Assembly: GCA_001399705.1 (NCBI GenBank)
Contig: LJCR01000110.1
Span: 1 to 7,057 of the forward strand
Reading direction: 5' to 3'
Length of the DNA stretch: 7,057 nt
Source: Kouleothrix aurantiaca
GTDB lineage: Bacteria; Chloroflexota; Chloroflexia; Chloroflexales; Roseiflexaceae
Every line of letters begins with the position of its first letter. Position 1 is the first letter of the stretch. Below the pieces are notes generated by a model. That model was not told the origin of the DNA, made no database searches, and saw only the letters and a program-made list of their open reading frames with translations. Of the stretch, positions 1 to 6,342 are shown in pieces. The translations under genes and the position numbers were made by a program.

Positions 1-1100
1 ATATGTTTCCAGCTAAAGTTTTGCACATAGGTTTTGCCGTTGCTGCTCAGGCGTTCACGATATGCCCGATCAGCGAGGATCGGGCGTAACGCTGCCGCCA
101 GCGCCGCTGGGTTAGCTGGCGCAACCAGCTCGCCCGTCTTTCCTGGCTGAACAACTTCGGGAATGCCGCCAACCGCGCTTGCAACCACTGGCAGGCCAGC
201 CGCCATTGCTTCAAGAATGACCATGCCAAATGGCTCTTCCCATTCCGATGGGCACACAAAGATATCTGCGGCCGCATATGCCGAGGGCATTGCTGCATAT
301 GGCACTTTGCCCAGAAATGTGGTGGGAATCGAGCGCGCCGCTTGGTGAACTTGCTGCTCGTAGGGGCTGAGTGCTGTGCCTGGCTGTTCTAAATTCGTCC
401 ATAATCCCGATGAGCCAGCCACTAACAGGTGAACTGGCTGCTCGGGGGCGAGGATTGAACACGCATGCACAAGGTGCAGCAAGCCTTTGGCTTCGTTCAC
501 CTGGCCCGCAAATAAAACAACCAGCGCGTTAGCCGGAATGCCCAGCGAATGACGATACGCAGCAGCATCTGCCGTGCTAAAGCGCGCAAGATCAACGCCA
601 TTTGGCACAACATGCACGTGCGTGCGCGGGTAATCGGCATGCGCGAGCAGCTGATCGCGAATAAACGCGCTGCAACAGATCACTGCATCGGCGCGGCGCA
701 ATACTTTTACGTAGTTGGGGGGCACGGCTCCGATTGGGGTTTGGTAGTGAATAATACGGCGTGTTGCACGCCCAACCCAGGGCCAGAGCAAGTATGGGTT
801 GGAATACACATGCTGAATATCGGCGCTTGGGCGGCCAGCGAGCTTTGCGGCTACCGGCGCAAGGTAGCTCAGGTCAACAGGCCCCAGCACTGCGCGTTTC
901 CACGGCATGACTGTGGTGATCCGAAGACCTTCTGGCAGGATTTGCGTCCCTTTCCCCAGGCCAATCAGTTCGGCGTCGGCGGCGTGTTTGCTTTGCTGTG
1001 CTGCAAGATTGTATGCAACACCAACCACGCCGCTCATGCTGTCGCGCGTGATATCCTGGGGGATGACGCCAAAACCAGGAAGAATATGCCTATAGTTCAT
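1..1100 (-). CDS. Glycosyltransferase family 4 (GT-B fold), 3' end outside window
   Basis: This frame is open for 366 codons from ATG at 1100 to the left edge, so the C-terminus is missing. The product should transfer a sugar from a nucleotide-sugar donor to a growing glycan on the cytoplasmic side of the membrane. Family-4 signatures are visible. An N-terminal glycine-rich turn, SGVVGVAYNLA, lies near residues 23-33, where GT-B acceptor domains have their GG loop. VPNGVD at 165-170 and FAGQ-x3-EAKG at 197-206 mark the start of the donor domain. The E-x7-E element EPFGMVILE is at 289-297, followed by EAMAAGLPVVAS and GGIPEVV at 311-317. The start is supported by GAGGA five bases upstream of ATG, inside the end of the preceding glycosyltransferase gene, which it overlaps by 11 nt. 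Specificity cannot be read from the sequence. The fold and family are secure; the missing part should be short given usual family-4 lengths. Confidence 0.93.
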   Translation of the reverse strand, partial: MNYRHILPGFGVIPQDITRDSMSGVVGVAYNLAAQQSKHAADAELIGLGKGTQILPEGLRITTVMPWKRAVLGPVDLSYLAPVAAKLAGRPSADIQHVYSNPYLLWPWVGRATRRIIHYQTPIGAVPPNYVKVLRRADAVICCSAFIRDQLLAHADYPRTHVHVVPNGVDLARFSTADAAAYRHSLGIPANALVVLFAGQVNEAKGLLHLVHACSILAPEQPVHLLVAGSSGLWTNLEQPGTALSPYEQQVHQAARSIPTTFLGKVPYAAMPSAYAAADIFVCPSEWEEPFGMVILEAMAAGLPVVASAVGGIPEVVQPGKTGELVAPANPAALAAALRPILADRAYRERLSSNGKTYVQNFSWKH

Positions 1101-2043
1101 GGGCTTCCTCGAAGCTAGGATGCGGGAGCGAATTCTCGTTTGCCTGCTGAGAAAAGCCAGCATTTTTTCCGATTGGTTTGGTGGCAAGCCCGGCCACAAT
1201 ACCTGCGGCCGAGGCCGCCGCAAATGTGGCGGTGTTTGCCAGCATGCGGCCAGTTCCCACAGCCGCATCAACGAGCTGCCGCCGCAGAGTCAGCGGCAAA
1301 CCTGCTGCGCCGTGTTTGCGCATGAAGTACAGCCGGTTGCGAACCAGGGAATAGCGGTAATTGAAATTTGCCATCGAGCGAACAATGCCATCGGCGCGCG
1401 GCGCGGCGCGATGCTCGACCACGGCGCTTGGGATGAAGACAATGCGCCCGCCTGTTTTTGAAACACGCAGGAAGAAATCGGTTTCTTCGTGGTTTGCCGA
1501 GCCAATGAAATTGGTATCGAAGCCGCCAACAGCCTGCGCCACCGAGCGCCGAACCGCACAGTTGCCCCCCGGCAGGTGTGGCACATCAATCGGCGCGTCA
1601 AGTGTGCGATCCCATTCGGCCCATACCGTGTCGCGTTCGAGATCAAGCTTTGCCACCGGCGACCCATGGCTGCATTGTTTCCAGGGGTGGTAGATCACAC
1701 GGCCACCTGCGGCTGCAACACTGGGATCTTCGAATGCCTGTGCCAGTTCCGCCAGCCAGCCCGGCAGCACAAAGCAATCGTCGTCGATAAATGCAACCAC
1801 ATTGCCACGTGCTCGCGAAATACCAATGTTGCGGCTCAGCACCATGCTGAATGGCACATCGCCCAGCCGGTGATTGACGACTGAAGGATAACGCGCCAGG
1901 ATCGATTGGGTGCGTTCGGTCGAAGAAGAGTCGATCACAATGATCTCAAATGGTGGAACTGGCTCGGCAAGCAATCGATCAAGGCATTCGGCCAGTACAT
2001 CTTCCCGGTTACGGGTAGGAATGATGACTGATATAGGTATCAT
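1090..2043 (-). CDS. Glycosyltransferase family 2 (GT-A fold)
   Basis: The gene encodes a complete 317-residue family-2 glycosyltransferase, probably building a cell-envelope or exopolysaccharide. The N-terminus has the standard nucleotide-binding strand SVIIPTRNR (residues 5-13), followed by EIIVIDSSSTE with Asp38. The metal-binding DxD-type motif is FIDDD at 85-89. PGGNCAVRR (158-166) and HEETDFFLR (185-193) match the acceptor-side and ED-type catalytic-base regions of the family. A hydrophobic Ala-rich stretch near 266-288 may sit at or in the membrane. ATG at 2043 is chosen because the family's first beta strand begins at residue 4; the Shine-Dalgarno site is weak, only an A/G-rich run. 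The gene starts 23 nt after the stop of a glycosyltransferase remnant and overlaps the next glycosyltransferase by 11 nt. The upstream promoter may have been lost or changed by the insertion sequence. Donor and acceptor sugars are unknown. Confidence 0.93.
   Translation of the reverse strand: MIPISVIIPTRNREDVLAECLDRLLAEPVPPFEIIVIDSSSTERTQSILARYPSVVNHRLGDVPFSMVLSRNIGISRARGNVVAFIDDDCFVLPGWLAELAQAFEDPSVAAAGGRVIYHPWKQCSHGSPVAKLDLERDTVWAEWDRTLDAPIDVPHLPGGNCAVRRSVAQAVGGFDTNFIGSANHEETDFFLRVSKTGGRIVFIPSAVVEHRAAPRADGIVRSMANFNYRYSLVRNRLYFMRKHGAAGLPLTLRRQLVDAAVGTGRMLANTATFAAASAAGIVAGLATKPIGKNAGFSQQANENSLPHPSFEEAHEL
1101..1110 (-). promoter_or_regulatory. Ribosome binding site of the family-4 glycosyltransferase, inside the upstream gene
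   Basis: On the minus strand GAGGAAGCCC immediately precedes ATG at 1100, giving GAGGA with a five-base spacer. It lies within the last codons of the family-2 glycosyltransferase gene, whose stop codon (1092-1090) falls 11 nt inside the next gene. This fits coupled translation of the two enzymes from one transcript. Confidence 0.7.
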
Positions 2044-2066
2044 TGCTTTTCTTTCTGGCTTCTCTT

Positions 2067-2723
2067 TTACGAATGTACTATCAGCCGCTTTAAGTTGCTG
2101 TGCATAAAATGAACCGATTTGTAGAATGGCTTTGGCAGGGTAGATAGCATATACCCCATGAGCATATTGTTATCGACGCGCTCTTTGGAAAGCAGGTAAA
2201 ACCATTTTCGTGAGGCATCGCTCATTCCATGTTCCAGGCTATGCCAGCCCAGGGCACGCAGAATACGCTGCTTACCTGCGGCAAAAGCCCTGGTATACTC
2301 GGGCGTCAGGGTATTTACAAACCGTTGCCTGGTGGCTTCAAGCATTGTGAGGTTATCTTCAAGCGCCCGCACCAATGTTTCCGGGCGTGTCAGGTTGTTT
2401 GGATGCCGCCGATAGCAGGCAACTGCCGTTTCAACCCCATATAAACTCCAGCCCTGAAGCGCAATAGCTAACCACATTGCCCAATCTTGCGAATAGGTGA
2501 AGTCGAGAAATGGCCCGGCATTCTCAAGCGCAGCTCGCCTCACCAGCACAGTCGGGGCCGCTATGTAGTTTGCAGTGATCAACCTGGCAAGCTCGCGATG
2601 TTTGCCAGTTGGCGAGCTAGCCATTGCAAGATCACGAAAAGGCTTCCCTGCCATATCAACCGGCGTAATGCCCCCATACGTCAGGCCAATATCAGGGTGC
2701 TCATCAAGCGCGGCCCCATGCAC
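2067..2723 (-). pseudogene. 3' remnant of a family-2 glycosyltransferase, cut by the insertion sequence
   Basis: Up to 218 codons remain from a second GT-A glycosyltransferase. The first visible residues, AALDEHPDIGLTYGG, resemble the segment that normally follows the DxD motif. Next come NYIAAPTVLVRRAALENAGPF (residues 52-72 of the remnant) and the ED-type catalytic region FTYSQDWAMWLAIALQGW, then a YRRHPNNLT motif. The N-terminal nucleotide-binding strand (SVxIPxYN type) and the DxD motif are absent, and the sequence runs directly into the terminal repeat of the insertion sequence. About 90-110 residues are missing, judged from ordinary family-2 layouts. The only nearby start is GTG at 2723, inside the terminal repeat and one base after the transposase stop. 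Any product would lack the donor site and should be inactive. The missing 5' half is not found beyond the other end of the insertion sequence. Confidence 0.85.
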
Positions 2724-2729
2724 ATCAAG
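2712..2729. repeat. Terminal inverted repeat of the insertion sequence, transposase 3' end
   Basis: GGCCCCATGCACATCAAG pairs with the reverse complement of the other terminus with mismatches at positions 2 and 9. The transposase stop codon TGA (2727-2725) lies within it, so the coding sequence extends to the very tip of the element. The outer boundary could be two bases further in, because the first two bases only half match. Confidence 0.75.
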
Positions 2730-4062
2730 CTTGTATCGGTTCAGTTGTTAATGCGAGTAAAAGTTGGTAGGTATTCGGATGCTTCTTGCGTGTATTCATG
2801 CGTGCCGTGCGCCTCAAGACCTGCTGAATGGTTGCCAGTACCTCATTGAGGCGATCCAGCTGTGCTCGCGCACTGGCAAGCTCGGGCGCATGGTCGCGCA
2901 CCACTTGGGCTGCCTTCACCAAACTGCGGTTAGGAAACTGCCAGCAGCCAACCACCAGCGCCCAATGCTGCACCACCAGCGCCAGCAGTTTGGCGTACAC
3001 TTCACACAAGATCCGCGCCGGCTTACCCGTGCGCCAGCTGTCGAGCTGGCCGTGCGATTTCCAGAGCTTGAACACCAACTCGATTTGCCAGCGCACCTTT
3101 GCCACCACCAATGCTTCTGTGAGCGTCAGCAACTCGGGTGGAATGTTGGTCAGCAAGAGCGTCCAGTCCGCCAGCGCCAATGCCGCCGCGCTTGGCGTGA
3201 CGCCTTTGTCACGCGCAGTCTTGCGGATGCGCCGTCGGCGCTGGTCAGCCACCTCCTGCGGCACGCGTTGAACCAGCAGCCGCGCCCGCACGCGCTGTCC
3301 CTTCCCGACCCAAACCTGACCCTCCCACTGGTCAATCGCTCCCAGTGTTTGGACAAATACCAGCAGCGACGAGCAGCGCCCTTGCTCATTCGTGATCAGC
3401 GCGGTCGGCTCGAGTTTGGAGAGCCAGTACACCTCGGCCGCACTGAGCGCCGCCAGCACGCCCAAGTCATAAAACCCCAGGTCAGCCAGGCGCAAGCTGC
3501 CCTTCGGCAGCGGTGCGTGCTGGACGCCCAAGCGCTGGTCAGACGCGCGACCATCGGCCAGATCAAGACCGCACAACGCTCCGGTGAGCAGATCGAGTTG
3601 AACACCACACTTGAGCGCGGCCGAGGTATGCACGGGAGAGCTGCCGCCACACCCACGCCATTGCTCGGCCAAGCTATCCGGCAGCACGATGGTGGTGCTA
3701 TCGTGAATGCGCACGCCACTGAAGCGCTGCAGGATGGGAATGGCAACCCCGTCAGCGCTAATCAGATGCTGCATACTGTTTGTGACAATCTCCTGCAACA
3801 AGGCGGCCGTGGCAAAGGTGAAGCGTTGGTCAACCGCTTGTGGCGAGACATCAACACCGACGCGGGCGGCACTCTGTGCAAGTTGCTCGATGCGGGCATC
3901 CGGATGCGCCAGGAAGCCAAACACGAGCGTTTGCGTCAACGTCGCGGCGGTAAACTTCGCCCGATCAGGGCGCTTGGTATAGTGCAGTTTGGCGTCGGCG
4001 TCTTGTGCCGCCGTAGTCAAAAGCTGTTGCATCGCCTGAGAGACCTGTGGTATCGTGCTCAT
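2725..4062 (-). CDS. IS4-family DDE transposase
   Basis: The 445-residue product is a DDE transposase that would cut the ends of its own element and join them to target DNA. Visible catalytic elements are Asp121 in RIHDSTTIVLPD, Asp194 in LADLGFYDLG, and Glu328 in VRWQIELVFKLWK, which carries the R-x3-E-x6-K core of the IS4 YREK signature (Arg324, Glu328, Lys335). The tyrosine of that signature is not in its usual place. The long insertion between the second Asp and the Glu is typical of IS4 enzymes. ATG at 4062 (MSTIPQ) is preferred because AGGAG lies six bases upstream. An in-frame ATG at 4104 would add 14 residues but starts inside an inverted repeat and has no Shine-Dalgarno site. The frame is intact and all three catalytic residues are present, so the enzyme may be active. 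The stop overlaps the terminal repeat. Confidence 0.93.
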   Translation of the reverse strand: MSTIPQVSQAMQQLLTTAAQDADAKLHYTKRPDRAKFTAATLTQTLVFGFLAHPDARIEQLAQSAARVGVDVSPQAVDQRFTFATAALLQEIVTNSMQHLISADGVAIPILQRFSGVRIHDSTTIVLPDSLAEQWRGCGGSSPVHTSAALKCGVQLDLLTGALCGLDLADGRASDQRLGVQHAPLPKGSLRLADLGFYDLGVLAALSAAEVYWLSKLEPTALITNEQGRCSSLLVFVQTLGAIDQWEGQVWVGKGQRVRARLLVQRVPQEVADQRRRRIRKTARDKGVTPSAAALALADWTLLLTNIPPELLTLTEALVVAKVRWQIELVFKLWKSHGQLDSWRTGKPARILCEVYAKLLALVVQHWALVVGCWQFPNRSLVKAAQVVRDHAPELASARAQLDRLNEVLATIQQVLRRTARMNTRKKHPNTYQLLLALTTEPIQA

Positions 4063-4122
4063 CGGAAGCTCCTGTGGCATCATCTGGTTGTGTCGCAACA
4101 CCATGATGCCACAGGAGCTTCC
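4063..4122 (-). promoter_or_regulatory. Perfect 20-bp inverted repeat that could sequester the transposase ribosome binding site
   Basis: Bases 4064-4083 and 4103-4122 are exact reverse complements over 20 bases with a 19-base spacer. On the minus strand the inner arm contains AGGAG (4073-4069), the Shine-Dalgarno site of the transposase, and ends one base before its ATG at 4062. A transcript entering from outside the element would carry both arms and fold a hairpin that buries the site. A transcript starting between the arms would not. Such protection from read-through expression is established for IS10 and IS50; its operation here is inferred. The arms could instead be DNA sites for the transposase. 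Confidence 0.7.
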
Positions 4123-4133
4123 TTAACTTTTTA

Positions 4134-4151
4134 CTTGATGTGTATGGGGGC
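4134..4151. repeat. Terminal inverted repeat of the insertion sequence, transposase 5' end
   Basis: CTTGATGTGTATGGGGGC is the partner of the repeat at 2712-2729 (16 of 18 matching after reverse complementing). A transposase promoter would be expected between here and the start codon at 4062. On the minus strand an A-rich stretch (GTAAAAAGTTAAG) follows the repeat, but no convincing -35/-10 pair is visible. Confidence 0.75.
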
Positions 4152-4352
4152 AGCCGCCGGCGCCCCTCCTCGATCACGGCCTCGACGGGCGCCGGCCAGG
4201 CGCCATCGAGCTGCCGGAGCGCGCAGTGGACGCGGATGGCCGTCAGCGCCCGCTCCTGGTCGGTGTCCTGGAGGCGCTCGACGACCCAGTTCCAATCGAT
4301 TGTCGGGCGGCCGGAAGCCATTGGTCGTCATCCCTCGCCGCGCACTGTGTTG

Positions 4353-5528
4353 TTAGCCCGCCACCTGCATCACCGGCTCGAAGACCTCCGCCCACAGCCC
4401 GGCGATCGTATCCGGCCAGCGTGCCGCGCGCGCGGCCGCAAACTGCTCGGGCGTCAGCAGCAGCGCGATCTCGGCGAGCTGGATGACCCGCGATCGCCCG
4501 TCGCGCCGCTCGGCCCAGAAAATTTCTGCGTCGCGCTCGGCCGCCGGGCGCGGAGCGCGGGGCGGCGGCTCGACAAGCTCGGCATACCAGACCGGCGCGG
4601 TATGCGATTTCAGCAATACCACGTGCGCACCAGGGCCGATCGCGCGCAGCCACGGCGCGATCATGGGGCCCTCGGACGGCTCGGGAGGAACCAGCGCCGC
4701 CCACAGCATGTCCAGGTTGTCGATAGCCGGCGGGGTGTCACCTGAGAGCGGCGCCGGGTCGGTGGCAAGCAGCCGCGGGGCGTCCCGTCCCGCACACAGC
4801 CAGGGGATCTCGGCCTCGATCTGTTCGATCCGCGCGCTCAACCGCACGACCTCGGCCAGGCGCTGCTCGCGCTCGGCCGCGTGCTCCTGCCGAATCCGCG
4901 TGACGAGTTCGTCGATTTGCGGCTGGAGCTTGGCGCGCGCCGCTGGATCAGTCTGCGCGCGCTTCCACTTCGTATAGAGACGCGCATCCTTGAGCGCCTG
5001 CTCGCCGCGGGCGTTGAATGCCTGCTGGTCGGCGCGCTGCCCCTCTCTGGTGTTCAGGTCGGGCGGGCGCACGCGGTCGCGCTGCTGGACGAGCCGATGC
5101 CGCTCGGGCGTCAACGCGCTGTAGCGCTGGTGGCGCTCGACCGCGAAGGCGTGGAAGGGGTGCAGGCTCTCAGCGTTGACAATGCCCGTGCCATTGCGCC
5201 AGACCGCATCCCAAGGCGTCCGAAACGGATTGTAGCTGTTCCAGGCGCGCGGGTGGAGCACGCCGTCGGGAGCGACGTCGACACGCCGCTCCTGGACGAT
5301 CGTCGGGCGCTCGCCGAACAGCGCGTTCTGGTCGGCAGGCGATCCATAGTGCGGCACCATCGCGTCGCGGCCGGCCGTCGTGAGCACGCACAGGCGCCAC
5401 TCGATGTACCAGTGCCATGGTGCATCGGCGGTCAGCGAGCGCTTCGGGGTCGTGCGCGCGACGGTGACGTGCGCGGCATGCGCGGGGTCCTCAAGCAGGA
5501 TATTGATGGCGTCGTAGCTGGTTGTCAT
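4353..5528 (-). CDS. Unrecognised 391-residue protein, longer member of a tandem paralogue pair
   Basis: I do not recognise this protein. Its first ~140 residues are paralogous to the upstream neighbour's product: EWRL (43-46), RRVDV (81-85), TPWDAVW (104-110), AESLHPFHAFAV (119-130) and HQRY (133-136). A 39-residue ungapped alignment starting at Pro101 gives 17 identities by hand. Residues about 195-241 are rich in charged residues and spaced Leu/Ile and are probably a coiled coil. The last ~150 residues form a separate region with several Trp and hydrophobic strands (AHVVLLKSHTAPVWYAELV), without a known motif. There is no signal peptide or membrane segment, so it is likely cytoplasmic. ATG at 5528 overlaps the preceding stop as ATGA, with AGAGGG a few bases upstream, indicating translational coupling. 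High GC and strong GC at third codon positions support this strand over the long antisense frames. Confidence 0.8.
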   Translation of the reverse strand: MTTSYDAINILLEDPAHAAHVTVARTTPKRSLTADAPWHWYIEWRLCVLTTAGRDAMVPHYGSPADQNALFGERPTIVQERRVDVAPDGVLHPRAWNSYNPFRTPWDAVWRNGTGIVNAESLHPFHAFAVERHQRYSALTPERHRLVQQRDRVRPPDLNTREGQRADQQAFNARGEQALKDARLYTKWKRAQTDPAARAKLQPQIDELVTRIRQEHAAEREQRLAEVVRLSARIEQIEAEIPWLCAGRDAPRLLATDPAPLSGDTPPAIDNLDMLWAALVPPEPSEGPMIAPWLRAIGPGAHVVLLKSHTAPVWYAELVEPPPRAPRPAAERDAEIFWAERRDGRSRVIQLAEIALLLTPEQFAAARAARWPDTIAGLWAEVFEPVMQVAG

Positions 5529-6253
5529 GCTGCCCTCTCGATCGGTTGTTCAACGGGTGTGCCGGGATCTGGCGCGCCGCGGCCGGCGCGCAGCGCCGCA
5601 AGTTGCGTCTCGATGTCCCTGGCGCCGCGCTCCTGCTCTTGCAATGCCTCTATGTAGGCGGCGGCGTGCTGCTCGTAGATCGCCTTGACTTGCGGATCGT
5701 GGACTTGCACCTGGCCGCGCTCGTATTTGCGCCGCAGCGCGGGGCTCTGCTCAGCCAGCGCCGCCATAAAGCGCTCGTGGTGCTCGCGGTGCAGCGGTCT
5801 GCGCGCGATCTCCAGATCGGCGAGCAGCGCGCGCTCGTAGTGGCGCTGGGCCACGGCAAAGGCGTGCAACCCATCCAGGCTCTCGGCCGCGAAAAACGCG
5901 TCGTCGTGGTTCCAGACCGCCGCCCAAGGCGTCGGCGCGATCTGCCAGAGCCACCAGTCGGCAGTCATGTCCTGTTCGACGGCCTGGACGGGCACCATGT
6001 CGATGCGCCGGTACAGGATCACTGTAAGCTGCGCCGAAGGAAGCACCTTCCGGGCGGTCTCGCGATCGGCGATGGCGTACAGCGCCGCCGCCCCGCGCCA
6101 GCCGACTCGAATCAGGCGCCACTCCAGCACAAACGTGCCGTCGGTGGCCGCACTCTCGCGCGGCGCCGAGCGGGCCAGCAGCACCGACTCGCCGTCGGCA
6201 TACAGTTCAGCGATGAGTTCTTGCGGCGCGTTCAACAGATCGCTCCTCGACAC
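5525..6253 (-). CDS. Unrecognised 242-residue protein, shorter member of a tandem paralogue pair
   Basis: I do not recognise this protein. It shares with the downstream product EWRL (44-47), RRIDM (82-86), TPWAAVW (108-114), AESLDGLHAFAV (123-134) and a following Ala-Leu, with the same 15-residue spacing between the TPW and AESL motifs. A charged, Gln/Glu-rich tail (about 160-222) is probably helical or a coiled coil, and may mediate pairing with the neighbour. The downstream protein's extra C-terminal region is missing here. There is no signal peptide or membrane segment. The start is uncertain: GTG at 6253 gives the longest product, but TTG at 6235 has the better Shine-Dalgarno site (AGGAG, seven bases upstream) and would remove six residues. 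The gene overlaps the next by ATGA and lies 89 nt after the zinc-motif gene, separated by a hairpin. A role as a partner of the downstream protein is inferred from context only. Confidence 0.78.
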   Translation of the reverse strand: MSRSDLLNAPQELIAELYADGESVLLARSAPRESAATDGTFVLEWRLIRVGWRGAAALYAIADRETARKVLPSAQLTVILYRRIDMVPVQAVEQDMTADWWLWQIAPTPWAAVWNHDDAFFAAESLDGLHAFAVAQRHYERALLADLEIARRPLHREHHERFMAALAEQSPALRRKYERGQVQVHDPQVKAIYEQHAAAYIEALQEQERGARDIETQLAALRAGRGAPDPGTPVEQPIERAA

Positions 6254-6310
6254 GGCTTCTACCGCATGGCAAAGATGTTTTCAGGGGCGAGGATTCAGCC
6301 CTTTCACGCA

Positions 6311-6340
6311 GGGAGGGGGGTCTCATGAGACCCCTCCCCC
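6311..6340. other. Strong GC-rich hairpin between two genes
   Basis: A palindrome centred on TCTCATGAGA is flanked by G-rich and C-rich arms containing GGGG/CCCC and, after a two-base offset, an A-T pair and GGG/CCC. It starts two bases after the stop codon of the zinc-motif gene. It could be a transcription terminator or attenuator, or an mRNA-stabilising structure between that gene and the next. No T-run follows on either strand, so a classic intrinsic terminator is not supported. Confidence 0.55.
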
Positions 6341-6342
6341 GC

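Larger units (their letters stand above)
2712..4151 (-). mobile_element. IS4-family insertion sequence, about 1.44 kb
   Basis: The element holds one DDE transposase gene read leftward and is bounded by imperfect 18-bp inverted repeats at 2712-2729 and 4134-4151, matching at 16 of 18 positions. The core CACATCAAG / CTTGATGTG is perfect; if only this core is counted, the element would be 2721-4142 (1422 bp). Size, single gene and transposase motifs fit the IS4 family, but I cannot name the ISfinder group. I see no direct target duplication between the bases left of 2712 and right of 4151, nor when using the shorter boundaries. It separates a truncated glycosyltransferase gene from an unrelated truncated gene, in the same transcriptional direction as both. 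Confidence 0.88.
3965..4321 (-). pseudogene. Unrecognised short gene truncated by the insertion sequence; frame continues into the element
   Basis: From ATG at 4321 the frame encodes about 56 native residues, including TIDWNWVVERLQDTDQERALTAIR cut here into TIDWNWVVERLQ and DQERALTAIR segments, then PAPVEAVIEEGRRRL. At 4151 it enters the terminal repeat, and the rest to the stop at 3965 is insertion-sequence DNA read in a foreign frame. The native part has balanced charged and hydrophobic residues, with a probable helix around LTAIRVHCALRQL, unlike the Arg/Pro/Gly-rich overlapping frames. It starts 31 nt after the stop of the preceding gene and is probably the last preserved member of that operon. 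A GAGGG lies ten bases upstream of ATG, a rather long spacing. No function is recognisable. Its 3' part is not present on the far side of the element. Confidence 0.6.

Noticed and set aside
549..1118. A 189-codon plus-strand frame inside the family-4 glycosyltransferase
   Set aside because: The minus strand carries an uninterrupted family-4 enzyme with all signature motifs; the plus-strand frame shows none.
2690..2711. Target-site duplication flanking the insertion sequence
   Set aside because: I compared the bases left of 2712 (and 2721) with those right of 4151 (and 4142) and found no direct repeat of 8-12 bases. The apparent similarity CCCCATG / TATGGGG is inverted, and so belongs to the terminal repeats.
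4063..4104. ATG at 4104 as the transposase start
   Set aside because: It lies at the edge of the inverted-repeat arm with no Shine-Dalgarno site, whereas ATG at 4062 has AGGAG at six bases.
4131..4331. A 66-codon minus-strand frame starting at ATG 4331, overlapping the truncated short gene
   Set aside because: Its product is dominated by Arg, Pro, Gly and Ala, and its ATG directly abuts the GAGGG with no spacer. The frame starting at 4321 is more protein-like.
2764..4356. A 530-codon plus-strand open frame covering the whole transposase gene
   Set aside because: It is antisense to a transposase with clear DDE and R-x3-E-x6-K motifs. Its translation is rich in Arg, Gln, His and Pro with no family motif, as expected of a shadow frame in GC-rich DNA.
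4881..6328. Two long plus-strand frames (4881-5657 and 5522-6328) antisense to the paralogue pair
   Set aside because: They resemble each other only because the minus-strand genes are paralogous. They are Arg/Val/Gln-rich and lack well-placed starts with Shine-Dalgarno sites. The minus-strand genes have strong third-position GC, an ATGA overlap and a balanced composition.
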